64,000 bases of DNA from Arthrobacter sp. ISL-72 (GCF_018613755.1 NZ_JAGGPP010000032.1:1-64000); one strand, 5' to 3'; counted from the stretch's first letter, positions 41,877 to 50,386 are shown. Numbers and translations: made by a program. The notes: generated by a model from the letters alone, not told the origin.

Positions 41877-43514
41877 ATGCACGTAGGACCCCTCCAAACA
41901 ACAGCTCGGAGAATCACCATTACAGACGCACTGGTTCAGGATGAGATCTACTACGGCGGTCAGGCCTCCGACGAGGGCAGGAGCCACGCCGAGGTAACGT
42001 CGCCGGCAGCTGTCGCGCGACTAAAACACCGCCCGGACGTAGTCCGCCACCGGGGGCGTTATGCGCTGATCAATGACACCCGGACGCCGTACCAGGCCAT
42101 GGTGGAGGACCTGCTTTTCATCCGCAACGTCCTGGCGAACGCCGGCCTGGACTACCTGCTGGTGCGCGGCAATAACCACCGGCCCGTCATTGCGCTGGAC
42201 TGGAAGGACCGGAAAAAGCTCAAGGCCGCACTGGTGGAGGCGTGCCGGAATGAGCCCGTCTACTCCATGACCGTGGACGCCAAGAAGAAGTCCTCCGTCC
42301 TGGTTGCCGACGGTGAGCTCTCCCCCAGCAGCCAAGCCCGGATTTTCCGGCTGTACCGTCCACGGGTGGAGCCCGACGGCGGTTTCGAATTCGGTTCGTC
42401 GGCCGGTGTGCAGATCGAGCTGTGGAGCTTCGAAGGCAACCAGCTGATCCTGCCGATCGAGAACTCCCTCACCCGCCGGACCATGCTCAGCACCGACGCC
42501 GTGCGCGGCACCGTGGAGCGCTACGGCCACACCTGGCCCACCATCGAGAACATGTTCGCCGACCACGCCAGCGACATCAGCTTCGACATCGACATGGTGT
42601 TTTCGTGGGTCGACGGCAGCTCCCCGGAGTACGTCGCCGCGCGGCGCGCGCAGATGGCCGGCGTCGTAGTAGGCGAAGGCGATGACCACGAAGCCCGCTT
42701 CCGCCAGATCAACGAGCTGAAGTACGCCCTGCGCTCCGTGTACATGTTCGCCCCCTGGGTGCGGCGCATCTTCATCGCCACGGACTCCCCGGCGCCCGAG
42801 TGGCTGGCCGACCACCCGGCTGTGACCATTGTCCGCAGCGAGGAGTTCTTCGCGGACCCGTCAGTGCTCCCCACGCACAATTCGCAGGCCGTGGAGTGCC
42901 AGCTGCACCACATCGAGGGGCTCTCGGAGCACTTCCTGTACTCCAACGACGACATGTTCTTCGGCCGTGCCGTGGGACCTGACATGTTCTTTACCCCGGG
43001 CGGCATCACCAAGTTCATTGAGGCGGAAACCCGCATCGGGCTGGGCGATAACGATGCGGAACGCAGCGGGTTCGAGAACGCGGCGAGGGTGAACCGGAAG
43101 CTGTTGTGGAACCGGTTCGGCCGGATCACCACCCGTCACCTCGAGCACACGGCGGCTCCCCTGCGGCGCAGCGTTGCCGCCACCATGGAGCAGGAGTTCC
43201 CGCAGGAATTCGCCAAGACCGCAGCCAGCCGCTTCCGGGCTGCGGACAACATCTCCGTGACGAACTCCTTCTACCACTATTACGCCCTGCTGACCGGGCG
43301 TGCGGTGACCCAGACGGCCGCGAAGGTGAAGTACGTGGACACCACCGTCCGGGCAGGCCTCAATTACCTGCCCAAGCTCCTGTCCAAGCGCAACATGGAC
43401 TTCTTCTGCCTGAACGACGGCAGCTTCCCGGAAGTTGAAGCCGACGAACGCGCTCGGCTGGTCACCGACTTCCTGGAGAAGTACTACCCCATCAAGGCGC
43501 CCTGGGAGAAGTAG
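41877..43514 (+). CDS. Stealth-family capsular polysaccharide phosphotransferase
   Basis: 545 residues if read from ATG 41877. The conserved Stealth regions are all present: FDIDMVFSWVDGSSPEY, then NELKYALRSVYMFAPWVRRIFIATD, HFLYSNDDMFFG, SVTNSFYHYYALLTGRA and FFCLNDG near the C-terminus. Such enzymes transfer sugar-phosphate units to build envelope or capsule polymers at the cytoplasmic face. The start is uncertain: no ribosome-binding site precedes 41877, and TATCAT there resembles a -10 element. CGGAGAATCACC lies just before an in-frame ATT at 41919, which may be the real start (531 residues). Confidence 0.9.
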   Translation: MHVGPLQTTARRITITDALVQDEIYYGGQASDEGRSHAEVTSPAAVARLKHRPDVVRHRGRYALINDTRTPYQAMVEDLLFIRNVLANAGLDYLLVRGNNHRPVIALDWKDRKKLKAALVEACRNEPVYSMTVDAKKKSSVLVADGELSPSSQARIFRLYRPRVEPDGGFEFGSSAGVQIELWSFEGNQLILPIENSLTRRTMLSTDAVRGTVERYGHTWPTIENMFADHASDISFDIDMVFSWVDGSSPEYVAARRAQMAGVVVGEGDDHEARFRQINELKYALRSVYMFAPWVRRIFIATDSPAPEWLADHPAVTIVRSEEFFADPSVLPTHNSQAVECQLHHIEGLSEHFLYSNDDMFFGRAVGPDMFFTPGGITKFIEAETRIGLGDNDAERSGFENAARVNRKLLWNRFGRITTRHLEHTAAPLRRSVAATMEQEFPQEFAKTAASRFRAADNISVTNSFYHYYALLTGRAVTQTAAKVKYVDTTVRAGLNYLPKLLSKRNMDFFCLNDGSFPEVEADERARLVTDFLEKYYPIKAPWEK

Positions 43515-43535
43515 GGCGCCTCAGCCTCCGCTGCG

Positions 43536-44483
43536 TCAGCCTCCGCTGCCCACTCTGATCATGGGGATGCTTTCGGTGGGGGGATGTCCTTGTGTTTTCG
43601 CCTGCCGCGGGATGCGGATGCCGGCGGCAGCCAGCCGCCGCTGGGTTTCCGCTGCGGTGACGGACTCGCCCACCTGCGGGGCGCTGCCGAGGGGAACCAC
43701 GGAGTGCACGATGGTGTGCTCATACACGTGGACAAGGTTGAACGCCTGGCCGCCGTCGCGGGGCCGGGTACCGCCCACTGGGACATTCAGGTCCTGGGTG
43801 TAACAAGTGGCCGAGGCCACCGACACGGGGATACCGGCAAAGCTGGCGGTGGTGGAGTAATGCAGGTGACCGGCCAGGATGGTGCGTACGTCCGAATTAC
43901 GTACGACGGCGGCCAGCGCCGCCTGTCCGCGCAGCTCCACCAGCACCGCCAGGTCCAGCACGGACGGCACCGGCGGGTGGTGCAGCGCCAGGATGGTACC
44001 GTCCGGCGCGGGCGTCTCCAGCTCCGCAGCAAGCCACTTCAGCTGGGCTTCGCTGAGTTCGCCATGGTGATATCCCGGTACGGAGGTGTCCAGGGTGATC
44101 ACCCGAAGCCCGTTGATGAAGTAGCTGTGGTCAACCGGGGAAGCGTCGCCGGACTGGTCCAGCAGGCCGGTGCGGAAGTTCTCACGGTCGTCGTGGTTTC
44201 CTATGGCCCAGATGACCTGCGCGTTCATAGCCTTGCAAGCGGGCTCCACGATGGCCCGCAGCTTTTTATAGGCCTGCGGTTCGCCTTTGTCAGCCAGGTC
44301 GCCGGTGAATATCACAGCTTCCGGACGCGCACCTGAGGCCTTAACTTCCTCAAACAATTGCCTGAGGCGGGCTTCGCTGTCGACTGCGCCATAGAGATGA
44401 TCCGGACCTCCCAACAGGTGGGGGTCGCTCAGGTGGAGTAGAAAATGACGTGGCCGGGGGTGTTCGGCCTCGATGTGCTCCAT
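43536..44483 (-). CDS. Calcineurin-like (CpdA/Icc-type) metallophosphoesterase
   Basis: 315 residues. Dimetal phosphoesterase motifs in order: LLHLSDPHLLGG (D-x-H), FTGDLADKGE (GD), IGNHDDRENF (GNHD), LHHPPVP (H) and LAGHLHYS (GHxH). CpdA-like enzymes cleave cyclic nucleotides or other phosphodiesters; cAMP is the traditional substrate, not proven here. The C-terminal ~60 residues are an added Pro/Arg-rich tail. The 202-bp upstream gap contains a near-palindrome around TTTGTACAAA (44561-44576). Confidence 0.92.
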   Translation of the reverse strand: MEHIEAEHPRPRHFLLHLSDPHLLGGPDHLYGAVDSEARLRQLFEEVKASGARPEAVIFTGDLADKGEPQAYKKLRAIVEPACKAMNAQVIWAIGNHDDRENFRTGLLDQSGDASPVDHSYFINGLRVITLDTSVPGYHHGELSEAQLKWLAAELETPAPDGTILALHHPPVPSVLDLAVLVELRGQAALAAVVRNSDVRTILAGHLHYSTTASFAGIPVSVASATCYTQDLNVPVGGTRPRDGGQAFNLVHVYEHTIVHSVVPLGSAPQVGESVTAAETQRRLAAAGIRIPRQAKTQGHPPTESIPMIRVGSGG

Positions 44484-44623
44484 TACTGCCTTCGTGGTTG
44501 GTCGGAAGCGGCGCCTCCGGTGTCCCTCTCAGTACGTTCTATCCAACCAGACATTAGGCCAACTTTGTACAAACTTTTGCGGCCAAGTTGAAAAATCCTG
44601 CGTGAAATGACCTTGCAGCGGAG

Positions 44624-44667
44624 GCCCTGCCCGGCGTTCCCGAGGGACGTGTTACGGCGGGCAGGGC
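44624..44667 (-). terminator. Hairpin terminator candidate downstream of fdhA
   Basis: Perfect 10-bp stem GCCCTGCCCG (44624-44633) / CGGGCAGGGC (44658-44667), 19 bases beyond the fdhA stop, loop of 24 bases. No T-run. Confidence 0.55.
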
Positions 44668-44685
44668 TCCAGCGTGCTTCTGCTG

Positions 44686-45897
44686 CTAGCTCAGGTAGCC
44701 GTTCGGGTTAAGGACGTACTTTGTTGCTGCACCTGCATCGAATTCGGCGTAGCCCGTGGGCGCGTCTTCCAGGCTGATCGCCTTGGCGTTGACGTTCTTC
44801 GCAATGTGGACCTTGTCGTGCAGGATCGCCATCATCAGCTGGCGGTTGTACTTCATCACAGGACACTGCCCGGTGGTGAAGCTCAGCGACTTGGCCCAGC
44901 CCGTTCCCAGGCTGATCGAGAGTGAACCCTTCTTGGCCGCCTCATCCACACCGCCCGGGTCGCCGGTGACGTAGAGGCCCGGAACGCCCAAAGCACCGCC
45001 GGCCGCCGTAATTTCCATCAGCGAGTTGAGCACCGTGGCCGGAGCCTCCTGCGCTCCGGCACCGTGACCGCGGGCCTCAAAACCGACGGCGTCAACACCG
45101 CAGTCCACTTCCGGGACACCTAGGATCTGCTCGATCTGCTCGGCCGGACCGCCCTTGGTGAGGTCGACAGTCTCGCAGCCGAAGCTGCGGGCCTGTGCGA
45201 GCCGCTGCTCGTTCAAGTCGCCAACGATCACTGCCGCGGCACCAAGCAGGTGGGCGCTGGTTGCCGCAGCCAGTCCAACAGGTCCCGCACCCGCAATGTA
45301 GACGGTGGAGCCTACTCCAACCCCGGAGGTGACCGCGCCGTGGAAGCCCGTGGGGAAGATGTCCGAAAGCATGGCCAGATCGAGGATCTTCTCCATGGCC
45401 TGGTCCTTGTCCGGGAACTTCAGCAGGTTCCAATCCGCGTAGGGCACCAGGACGTAGTTGGCCTGGCCGCCCACCCAGCCGCCCATATCCACGTAGCCGT
45501 AGGCGCTTCCCGGCCGGTCGGGATTCACGTTCAGACAGATGCCGGTCTTGCGTTCCTTGCAGTTCCGGCAGCGGCCGCATGCGATGTTGAACGGAACGGA
45601 GCAGACGTCCCCCACCTTGATGAATTCGACGTCCGGTCCCACTTCCACCACCTCGCCGGTGATCTCGTGACCCAGCACGAGGTCAGGCGGAGCCGTGGTT
45701 CGGCCACGAACCATGTGCTGGTCGGAGCCGCAGATGTTGGTGGCGACGGTTTTGAGGATTACGCCGTGACGCACTGTGCGGCCCACATTGGCGGGGTTGA
45801 CGCCCGGCCCGTCCTTGAGTTCGAAAGTCGGGTAGTCAATGTCGATCAGTTCGACTTTGCCCGGCCCCTTGTAGGCAACGGCTTTGTTCCCTGTCAT
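44686..45897 (-). CDS. fdhA: Glutathione-independent formaldehyde dehydrogenase
   Basis: 403 residues from the ATG at 45897, with GGAGGAAAGAG just upstream. A zinc-dependent medium-chain dehydrogenase. The catalytic zinc Cys is in TNICGSDQHMVRGR and the His/Glu in LGHEITGEVVEVG; the structural zinc cysteines are CGRCRNCKERKTGIC. The NAD fold is VYIAGAGPVGLAAATSAHLLGA. The long C-terminal half (ITAAGGALGVPGLYVTGDPGG) is typical of the FdhA dismutase-type enzyme from Pseudomonas, which needs no thiol cofactor. It oxidises formaldehyde to formate. Confidence 0.92.
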   Translation of the reverse strand: MTGNKAVAYKGPGKVELIDIDYPTFELKDGPGVNPANVGRTVRHGVILKTVATNICGSDQHMVRGRTTAPPDLVLGHEITGEVVEVGPDVEFIKVGDVCSVPFNIACGRCRNCKERKTGICLNVNPDRPGSAYGYVDMGGWVGGQANYVLVPYADWNLLKFPDKDQAMEKILDLAMLSDIFPTGFHGAVTSGVGVGSTVYIAGAGPVGLAAATSAHLLGAAAVIVGDLNEQRLAQARSFGCETVDLTKGGPAEQIEQILGVPEVDCGVDAVGFEARGHGAGAQEAPATVLNSLMEITAAGGALGVPGLYVTGDPGGVDEAAKKGSLSISLGTGWAKSLSFTTGQCPVMKYNRQLMMAILHDKVHIAKNVNAKAISLEDAPTGYAEFDAGAATKYVLNPNGYLS

Positions 45898-46065
45898 CTC
45901 TTTCCTCCTGTTTCCACAAGCACGAACAATGTGTCCGGCATGATTCACGAAGTTTTGATCCACCCTCCCCGGCAGGCATGACCGGCCGCACCGGCCCGCC
46001 GTGCTGCGGCCTTCGGGCCGGTGGCGGTGCCGGGGTTGATGGGAGGATGCCGCCAGTCTAGGACT

Positions 46066-46079
46066 GCAAGCATGCTTGC
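46066..46079. promoter_or_regulatory. 14-bp perfect palindrome upstream of fdhA
   Basis: GCAAGCATGCTTGC, in the 237-bp gap between fdhA and the thiol peroxidase gene (both on the minus strand). The same gap holds a GC-rich inverted structure around 45981-46036 and a TAGGG/CCCTA hairpin (46083-46101) that may terminate the peroxidase transcript. Operator function is a guess. Confidence 0.35.
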
Positions 46080-46134
46080 GGGTAGGGGCCGTTAGGCCCT
46101 ATGACCGCTGGCGCTGCGCCGCCCGGAAGCGGAC

Positions 46135-46647
46135 TTAAACGAGGGCGTCTTCGACGGCTGCGATGACCTCGGGTGACTCCGGCTCCACCGTCGGGGCAAA
46201 GCGGGCAACCACGACGCCGTCGCGGTTTACCAGGAACTTTTCAAAGTTCCACTTCACGAGGCCGGGGAGCAGTCCGTTCCTGAAGCCGGTGAGCTCGGCG
46301 TAGAGCGGATGCTGGTTCTTGCCGCGAACGTCGGCCTTTGCAGTCAGCGCGAATGACACCCCGAAGTTGCGCTCGCAGAATTCGGCGATTTCTTCGTCGC
46401 TGCCCGGTTCCTGCCCGGCGAACTGGTTGCAGGGGACGCCCAGGATCTCGAATCCCTGGTCCCGGAACTTGCCGTAGAGCAATTCGAGGCCGGCGTACTG
46501 CGGCGTGAAGCCGCACTGGGAGGCCACGTTGACCACCATCACCACGCTTCCTTTGAAGCGGCCAAAATCGGTTTCCGTGCCGTCGTTGAGGGTCAGCGGA
46601 ATGGAGTGGAGTGAATTCACGGAGGGCTTCCCTAAGAAATTGGTCAT
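46135..46647 (-). CDS. Glutathione-peroxidase-family thiol peroxidase
   Basis: 170 residues from ATG 46647 (MTNFLGKPSVNSLHSIPL). The active-site segment VVNVASQCGFTPQYAGLE has cysteine rather than selenocysteine; VPCNQFAGQEPGSDEEIAEFC provides the Gln and probable resolving Cys; VKWNFEKFLVNRDG holds the conserved Trp-Asn. Actinobacteria lack glutathione, so thioredoxin or mycothiol-linked electron donors are likely. Detoxifies lipid or hydrogen peroxides. Confidence 0.92.
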   Translation of the reverse strand: MTNFLGKPSVNSLHSIPLTLNDGTETDFGRFKGSVVMVVNVASQCGFTPQYAGLELLYGKFRDQGFEILGVPCNQFAGQEPGSDEEIAEFCERNFGVSFALTAKADVRGKNQHPLYAELTGFRNGLLPGLVKWNFEKFLVNRDGVVVARFAPTVEPESPEVIAAVEDALV

Positions 46648-46733
46648 GGCTGCTATTCGTTCACAACGGCCAAACGTATGGGTTGGTGCCCGTGTGGATT
46701 TGGTAGCCGGCACCGCGTTCCAGGGCGTCGGTG

Positions 46734-48149
46734 TCAGGGAGTGGGCTCGGCGCTCTCCGTCGGAGCGGGCTCCGGCGTCCCGGTCGGTTCGGGAACTTCC
46801 GTGGGCTCCGGCGTCCCGGTCGGTTCGGCCGTAGCCGTAAATGTAGGTTCGGGGGCAGGATCCGTGGTGGGCTCCTCTGTTGGTTCCGCCGGAGGTACGG
46901 CGCTGGCAGTTGCCGACGGCGTGGGGGTTTCGGTTGGTGTCGGGGTTTCGCTCGGCGTCGGGGTTTCGCTCGGCGTGGGGGTTTCGCTCGCTGTCGGGGT
47001 TTCGCTCGGCGTTGCCGTCTCCGACGGCGTCGGGGCGGTCGGCGACGGGGATTCGCTCGGCGTCGGGGCGGTCGGCGACGGGGTTTCGCTCGGCGTCGGC
47101 GAAGGCGTGCCGCCTGGGGCGGTGCCAGTCGGCGACGGCCTGCCTCCCGGGGTCGTCGGAGTTGCAGTAACCGTCGGAGTCGGGGGGACGGACGACGACG
47201 GCGTGCCGGTCGCGGAGGGCGTCCCGGTTACGGGGCCTTCCGTGTCTCCGCCCGACACACTATGCGAGTTGTCTGCGGACACCGGAATAGCCCAGGTGGG
47301 ATCGCCCGCCGGGGCATTGCCGCCGGGGACGTAACTGACCATCTCGATGTTCCCCAACTCATCAACCTGCTTGGTCGGCAGGAACTTCCAGTCATGCGGG
47401 TTCACGTGGGCGCCGTTGAGGATCGTTTCGAAATGCAGGTGGCATCCCGTGGAAGACCCGGTGGTGCCCACCTTCGCAATGACCTCACCCACCTGGACGG
47501 ACTCGCCCTTCTTGACTGCTATCCCCTCGAGGTGGTTGTACGTGGTGATCAGCCCGTTGCCATGGTCGATCTCCACACGGTTGCCGCCGCCCCAGGGGTG
47601 CCAGCCAACGGCCCTGACCACGCCGGCGTCGGCCGCGTAGACCCGCGTGCCGCACGATGCCGCGAAGTCCTGGCCCCAGTGAAATTCCCCTGCCGTGCCG
47701 GTCAGGGGGCTGACCCGGAGCCCGAAGCCGGACGTTTCGGTCAGGAATTCCAGGGGCGCCATCAGCGAGCCGGCGGGGGGCCGCCTCAATTCATGGGAGG
47801 CAACGTTCAGTTCGTGCTTCCCGCTCTTGGACGTTGTCCGGACGTCACTGCGGCTGAAGGAGAGCAGCGCATTGGGGTTCGCTGCTATGCCCTCAGGCGC
47901 CATGCCCAGCGGCTTCATAAAGGCGCTGGGCCAAAAGGGGGCAATGCCCGGGCCGCCCAGGGCAGGCTGTTGGAAGGCCGGGGCAACCGCGGCCGGAGCA
48001 ACCACAGCCGTCGGTGGTGATGCGGGCCCCTCGAGGCCAAACGCGATCACGCCAAGCGTTGAAACGGCGCAGACGCCAAGTATCCGGGCAGCAACCAGAC
48101 AAGGCCGGCCGGGATGTTCTTGGTGTCCATATCCCCAGTGATTTCCCAC
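46734..48149 (-). CDS. Secreted M23 metallopeptidase with PT/S-rich C-terminal tail
   Basis: 471 residues, GTG start with AGGAG nine bases upstream. A hydrophobic segment at about 22-40 should direct export. The LytM-type domain (about 140-262) has zinc ligands His157 and Asp161 in HWGQD and the HLH pair His237/His239 in GCHLHFE. Residues ~300-471 are a low-complexity tail of TPSETP-type hexads and Glu/Pro/Thr units, possibly a wall-spanning or glycosylated stalk. Cleaves peptidoglycan cross-bridges. Preceded by a long structured leader that may regulate it. Confidence 0.93.
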   Translation of the reverse strand: MGNHWGYGHQEHPGRPCLVAARILGVCAVSTLGVIAFGLEGPASPPTAVVAPAAVAPAFQQPALGGPGIAPFWPSAFMKPLGMAPEGIAANPNALLSFSRSDVRTTSKSGKHELNVASHELRRPPAGSLMAPLEFLTETSGFGLRVSPLTGTAGEFHWGQDFAASCGTRVYAADAGVVRAVGWHPWGGGNRVEIDHGNGLITTYNHLEGIAVKKGESVQVGEVIAKVGTTGSSTGCHLHFETILNGAHVNPHDWKFLPTKQVDELGNIEMVSYVPGGNAPAGDPTWAIPVSADNSHSVSGGDTEGPVTGTPSATGTPSSSVPPTPTVTATPTTPGGRPSPTGTAPGGTPSPTPSETPSPTAPTPSESPSPTAPTPSETATPSETPTASETPTPSETPTPSETPTPTETPTPSATASAVPPAEPTEEPTTDPAPEPTFTATAEPTGTPEPTEVPEPTGTPEPAPTESAEPTP

Positions 48150-48320
48150 GTACTGACTCCTGCGATAGGCCCGCCAGACCCCAATCTCGACGGACTTACG
48201 TCTCCTATGGGACCACAGCCCCGCTGCCCCTGTGAACCCCCACCCCTGTTCCCATCCCCGTAATCCCCGTGGTTCCGCCGTTCCCGGCCGGAATTCTCAG
48301 CTGACTCACAGGCGCGGACG
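48150..48320 (-). promoter_or_regulatory. Structured 5' leader of the M23 gene, candidate riboswitch
   Basis: About 170 bases with unusually purine-rich RNA sense (minus strand), including GGCGGAACCACGGGGATTAC, a CACAG...CTGTG helix around GGGGCAGCGGGG, a GAC-GTAA-GTC tetraloop hairpin and CCCATAGG/TTGGG pairing. Secreted peptidoglycan hydrolases of actinobacteria are often controlled by ydaO-type cyclic-di-AMP riboswitches, and the G-rich layout recalls that class, but I could not match every conserved element. Confidence 0.4.
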
Positions 48321-48338
48321 GTGCGCAACAATGGACCC

Positions 48339-49367
48339 ATGCGCAATATCCTCAGGGATTGGCAGGCCGAGCTCAGGCAGACCTTCACCGGAACAAGGCG
48401 CGCAGTGCCGCCCTGGGTACCGCGGCTGGAAGAGGGCAACGACGCCGGATACCACCTTCCCGGATCCGCCGTCTGGGCGGTCCATGGATCGATGACCACC
48501 ATCGTGGCGGGAATCCGGGCGCTACTGATGCAGACCGTGCACCCGGGAGCCCTTGCCGGCGTCTATGACCACTCGCGATTCCGCGAGGATCCGCTGGGAC
48601 GGCTGGCGGGAACCATCCGCTGGATCTTCACTATCACCTATGGCTCCACGGCCGCGGCGCGTGAAGCGTCAGCCCGGGTACTACGGCTGCATGAATCAGT
48701 ACGGGGTGAGTACGTGGACGCCCACGGCGTCGCCAGGAGCTACGCGGCCAACGACCCCGAACTCCTCCGCTGGGTGCACATCGCCTTCACCGATGCGTTC
48801 CTTTCCGCGCACAAGATCTGGGGGCGCCCCATCCCGGGCGGTCCAGATGCCTATGTCCGCGAATGGGCGCAGGCGGGAAGGTTGATGGGAGTTGACTCAC
48901 CGCCGCTCAGTGAGGCGCAGATGCGGCAACAGCTGGACAAGTGGTACGACGACGGCGACCTCCGCTGCGATGAAAGGGTCACCGAGATTGTGGCCTTCCT
49001 CCGCGACCCGCCGCTGCATCCTTCGCTGCGTCTCGGCTACAAAATGCTGTTTGCTGCAGCCGTTTCCAGCCTGGAACCGAAGTACAGGAACATGCTGGGA
49101 CTCCGGACGCCACGGCTGGGGCCCCTGCCCCTTCCGGTGAGGACCGGCACGCGGGCGACCCTCGCCGTCGTCGATGTTGTCCTGGGCGGCGTGAGACCGG
49201 GTGGCAGGGTGGGCCCGAGCGAACAGGCCGCACGGAGGCGCCTGCGGCGCCTGGGGATTGCAGCGCAGGACAAACCGCCGCCCCGTTATTGCCTCAAAAA
49301 CCGCTCCGGAACGCAAAAGGCCCCGGTCCGAGGACCGGGGCCAAGACGCGGAGAATGGGGGATTTGA
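48339..49367 (+). CDS. DUF2236 / MpaB-like oxygenase family protein
   Basis: 342 residues from ATG 48339; a GTG at 48321 is an alternative. Family marks: LMQTVHPGALAGVYDHSRFREDPLGRLAGTIRWI, then VHIAFTDAFLSAHKIWG and FLRDPPLHPSLRLGYKMLFAAAVSSLEP. Relatives (MpaB, Lcp-related) bind heme b or iron and cleave or oxidise hydrophobic substrates; no specific substrate inferred. Its last ~25 codons read through the tRNA-Ser terminator and 19 bases into the tRNA on the other strand, so the original stop was probably lost. Confidence 0.85.
   Translation: MRNILRDWQAELRQTFTGTRRAVPPWVPRLEEGNDAGYHLPGSAVWAVHGSMTTIVAGIRALLMQTVHPGALAGVYDHSRFREDPLGRLAGTIRWIFTITYGSTAAAREASARVLRLHESVRGEYVDAHGVARSYAANDPELLRWVHIAFTDAFLSAHKIWGRPIPGGPDAYVREWAQAGRLMGVDSPPLSEAQMRQQLDKWYDDGDLRCDERVTEIVAFLRDPPLHPSLRLGYKMLFAAAVSSLEPKYRNMLGLRTPRLGPLPLPVRTGTRATLAVVDVVLGGVRPGGRVGPSEQAARRRLRRLGIAAQDKPPPRYCLKNRSGTQKAPVRGPGPRRGEWGI
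49315..49342 (-). terminator. Rho-independent terminator of tRNA-Ser
   Basis: On the minus strand, an 11-bp stem GGCCCCGGTCC/GGACCGGGGCC with a 2-base loop is followed by TTTT, 7 bases after the tRNA 3' end. Confidence 0.85.
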
Positions 49368-49433
49368 ACCCCCGAGGGCGTTAACCCAACACGCGTTCCA
49401 GGCGTGCGCCATAGGCCGCTAGGCGAATTCTCC
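49349..49433 (-). tRNA. tRNA-Ser(GGA)
   Basis: 85 nt. Acceptor GGAGAAT pairs with ATTCTCC, followed by discriminator G and no encoded CCA. The anticodon stem CACGC/GCGTG encloses loop CTGGAAC, giving anticodon GGA. A long variable arm and T-arm GGGGGTTCAAATCCCCC confirm a class II tRNA, serine type. The DUF2236 gene overlaps it antisense. Confidence 0.97.
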
Positions 49434-49462
49434 AATTGCTTCTGAATCAAAAGCAGATACTA

Positions 49463-49491
49463 GAATACCTGAAGATTTCGGCATCACCCAA
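49463..49491 (-). promoter_or_regulatory. Promoter candidate for tRNA-Ser
   Basis: Minus strand: -35 TTGGGT (49486-49491), 17-base spacer, -10 TATTCT (49463-49468), about 30 bases before the mature tRNA 5' end. Confidence 0.45.
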
Positions 49492-49870
49492 TTGGGCCAT
49501 TTCGCGCGTTACGCGGGCACGAAAAGCGGCGCCTCATGCGGACCCATTTCGAGCCCCCGGACCCCGGCTTATTCCGCTGCCAGGTCCGCTGTCAGGCAGG
49601 CCGGGAAACTGCCCAAAGGTGTCCTTAACGTCAAAATGGACGCCCCCAATGCGCCCACTCCTCCGGAACACCGTTGAGCTGCCGGGTCCGGCCCTTACGC
49701 CAGGCCCTGCAGCTCACAACCTTGAGTTCAACCTGAGATTGCCCCAATCGGTGTACATATCCATCGTCCGCTTTGTGCCGAGGATAAGCAAGGGTTCCTA
49801 CTTGATTATCGGCCGACCGTTACCTTCTTGTGCTGTTATCCGCTCCGGCAGGTGTTGAGAAGATGGGCGC
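49492..49870. other. Gene-free stretch
   Basis: Apart from the tRNA promoter, the 437 bp between tRNA-Ser and the next gene contain no convincing gene: open frames here start without ribosome-binding sites and give Pro/Arg-rich products. It is noticeably richer in A/T than its surroundings towards 49730-49850. No attachment-site duplication of the tRNA end is visible. Confidence 0.6.
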
Positions 49871-50224
49871 ATGATGCAGCTCCACGCACTGGTGACCTAC
49901 GTCGCCGCCGATCACGCGGAGGCTGTCCTTACTGCGTTGGGCGATGCCGGCGCCGGACGGATCGGCAACTATTCGCACTGCGCATTCACCACCCCGGGTA
50001 CCGGCCGGTTCACACCCCTCGCCGGGTCCCGTCCCTTCATCGGCACGGCAGGCCGGGGCCAACAGGTGCCGGAAATAAGGATCGAATGCGTCGTGGAGGC
50101 AGATCTGCTCGATGCAGTGGTTTCCGCCCTGCGTTCAGCCCACCCGTACGAGGAACCCGCGCTGATGAGCTGGGCAGTCAATGGACACCGCCCGCCAGCT
50201 GCTCGGGGCGGCCGGGGAAGTTAG
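49871..50224 (+). CDS. NIF3 C-terminal-domain (YqfO-like) protein
   Basis: 117 residues, start ATG 49871 (a second ATG follows at once). The core LHALVTYVAADHAEAVLTALGDAGAGRIGNYSHCAFTTPGTGRFTP ... AHPYEEPAL is the PII/CutA-like insert of the YqfO/NIF3 family, here free-standing with the typical HPYEEP end. NIF3 proteins may bind metals or act in GTP-cyclohydrolase-like chemistry, but the isolated domain has no assigned function. Located just before the SRP RNA gene. Confidence 0.88.
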   Translation: MMQLHALVTYVAADHAEAVLTALGDAGAGRIGNYSHCAFTTPGTGRFTPLAGSRPFIGTAGRGQQVPEIRIECVVEADLLDAVVSALRSAHPYEEPALMSWAVNGHRPPAARGGRGS

Positions 50225-50296
50225 CTTCTAAGCGGCCGGAGGCGCCGGCCCGACGCCGATTCGGGGCACGACCAATCTTCAGGTAAAGTATCTGAC

Positions 50297-50386
50297 GGCC
50301 CCTCATGTGGCGTCATCCTGTTGAACTCCCCCAGGACCGGAAGGTAGCAAGGGTAGACGGGCTCTGGCGGGTGCATGGGGGGTCTT
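50297..50386 (+). ncRNA. ffs: Signal recognition particle RNA, small bacterial type (4.5S)
   Basis: Self-complementary ends GGCCCCTCATG and CATGGGGGGTC, with the conserved domain IV hairpin: CCAGGACCGGAAGGTAGCAA containing the GGAA tetraloop and the asymmetric loop that binds Ffh. It targets nascent membrane proteins. TAAAGT at 50284 may be its -10. dnaX begins 56 bases downstream; ffs-dnaX linkage is common in actinobacteria. Confidence 0.95.

Noticed and set aside
46900..47110. Regular short repeats that resemble a CRISPR or minisatellite array
   Set aside because: Units are adjacent multiples of three in the M23 reading frame with no spacers; they encode TPSETP hexads.
46731..48020. Open frame of 429 codons opposite the M23 peptidase
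   Set aside because: Composed of Arg/Gly repeats from the tail-coding region; the minus strand has the zinc motifs.
49436..49858. 140-codon open frame after tRNA-Ser
   Set aside because: Lacks a ribosome-binding site and codon bias, and begins in the tRNA promoter region.
49434..49870. Integrated element or attachment site next to tRNA-Ser
   Set aside because: No integrase, no duplicated tRNA 3' segment and the flanks carry core genes; only non-coding sequence was found.
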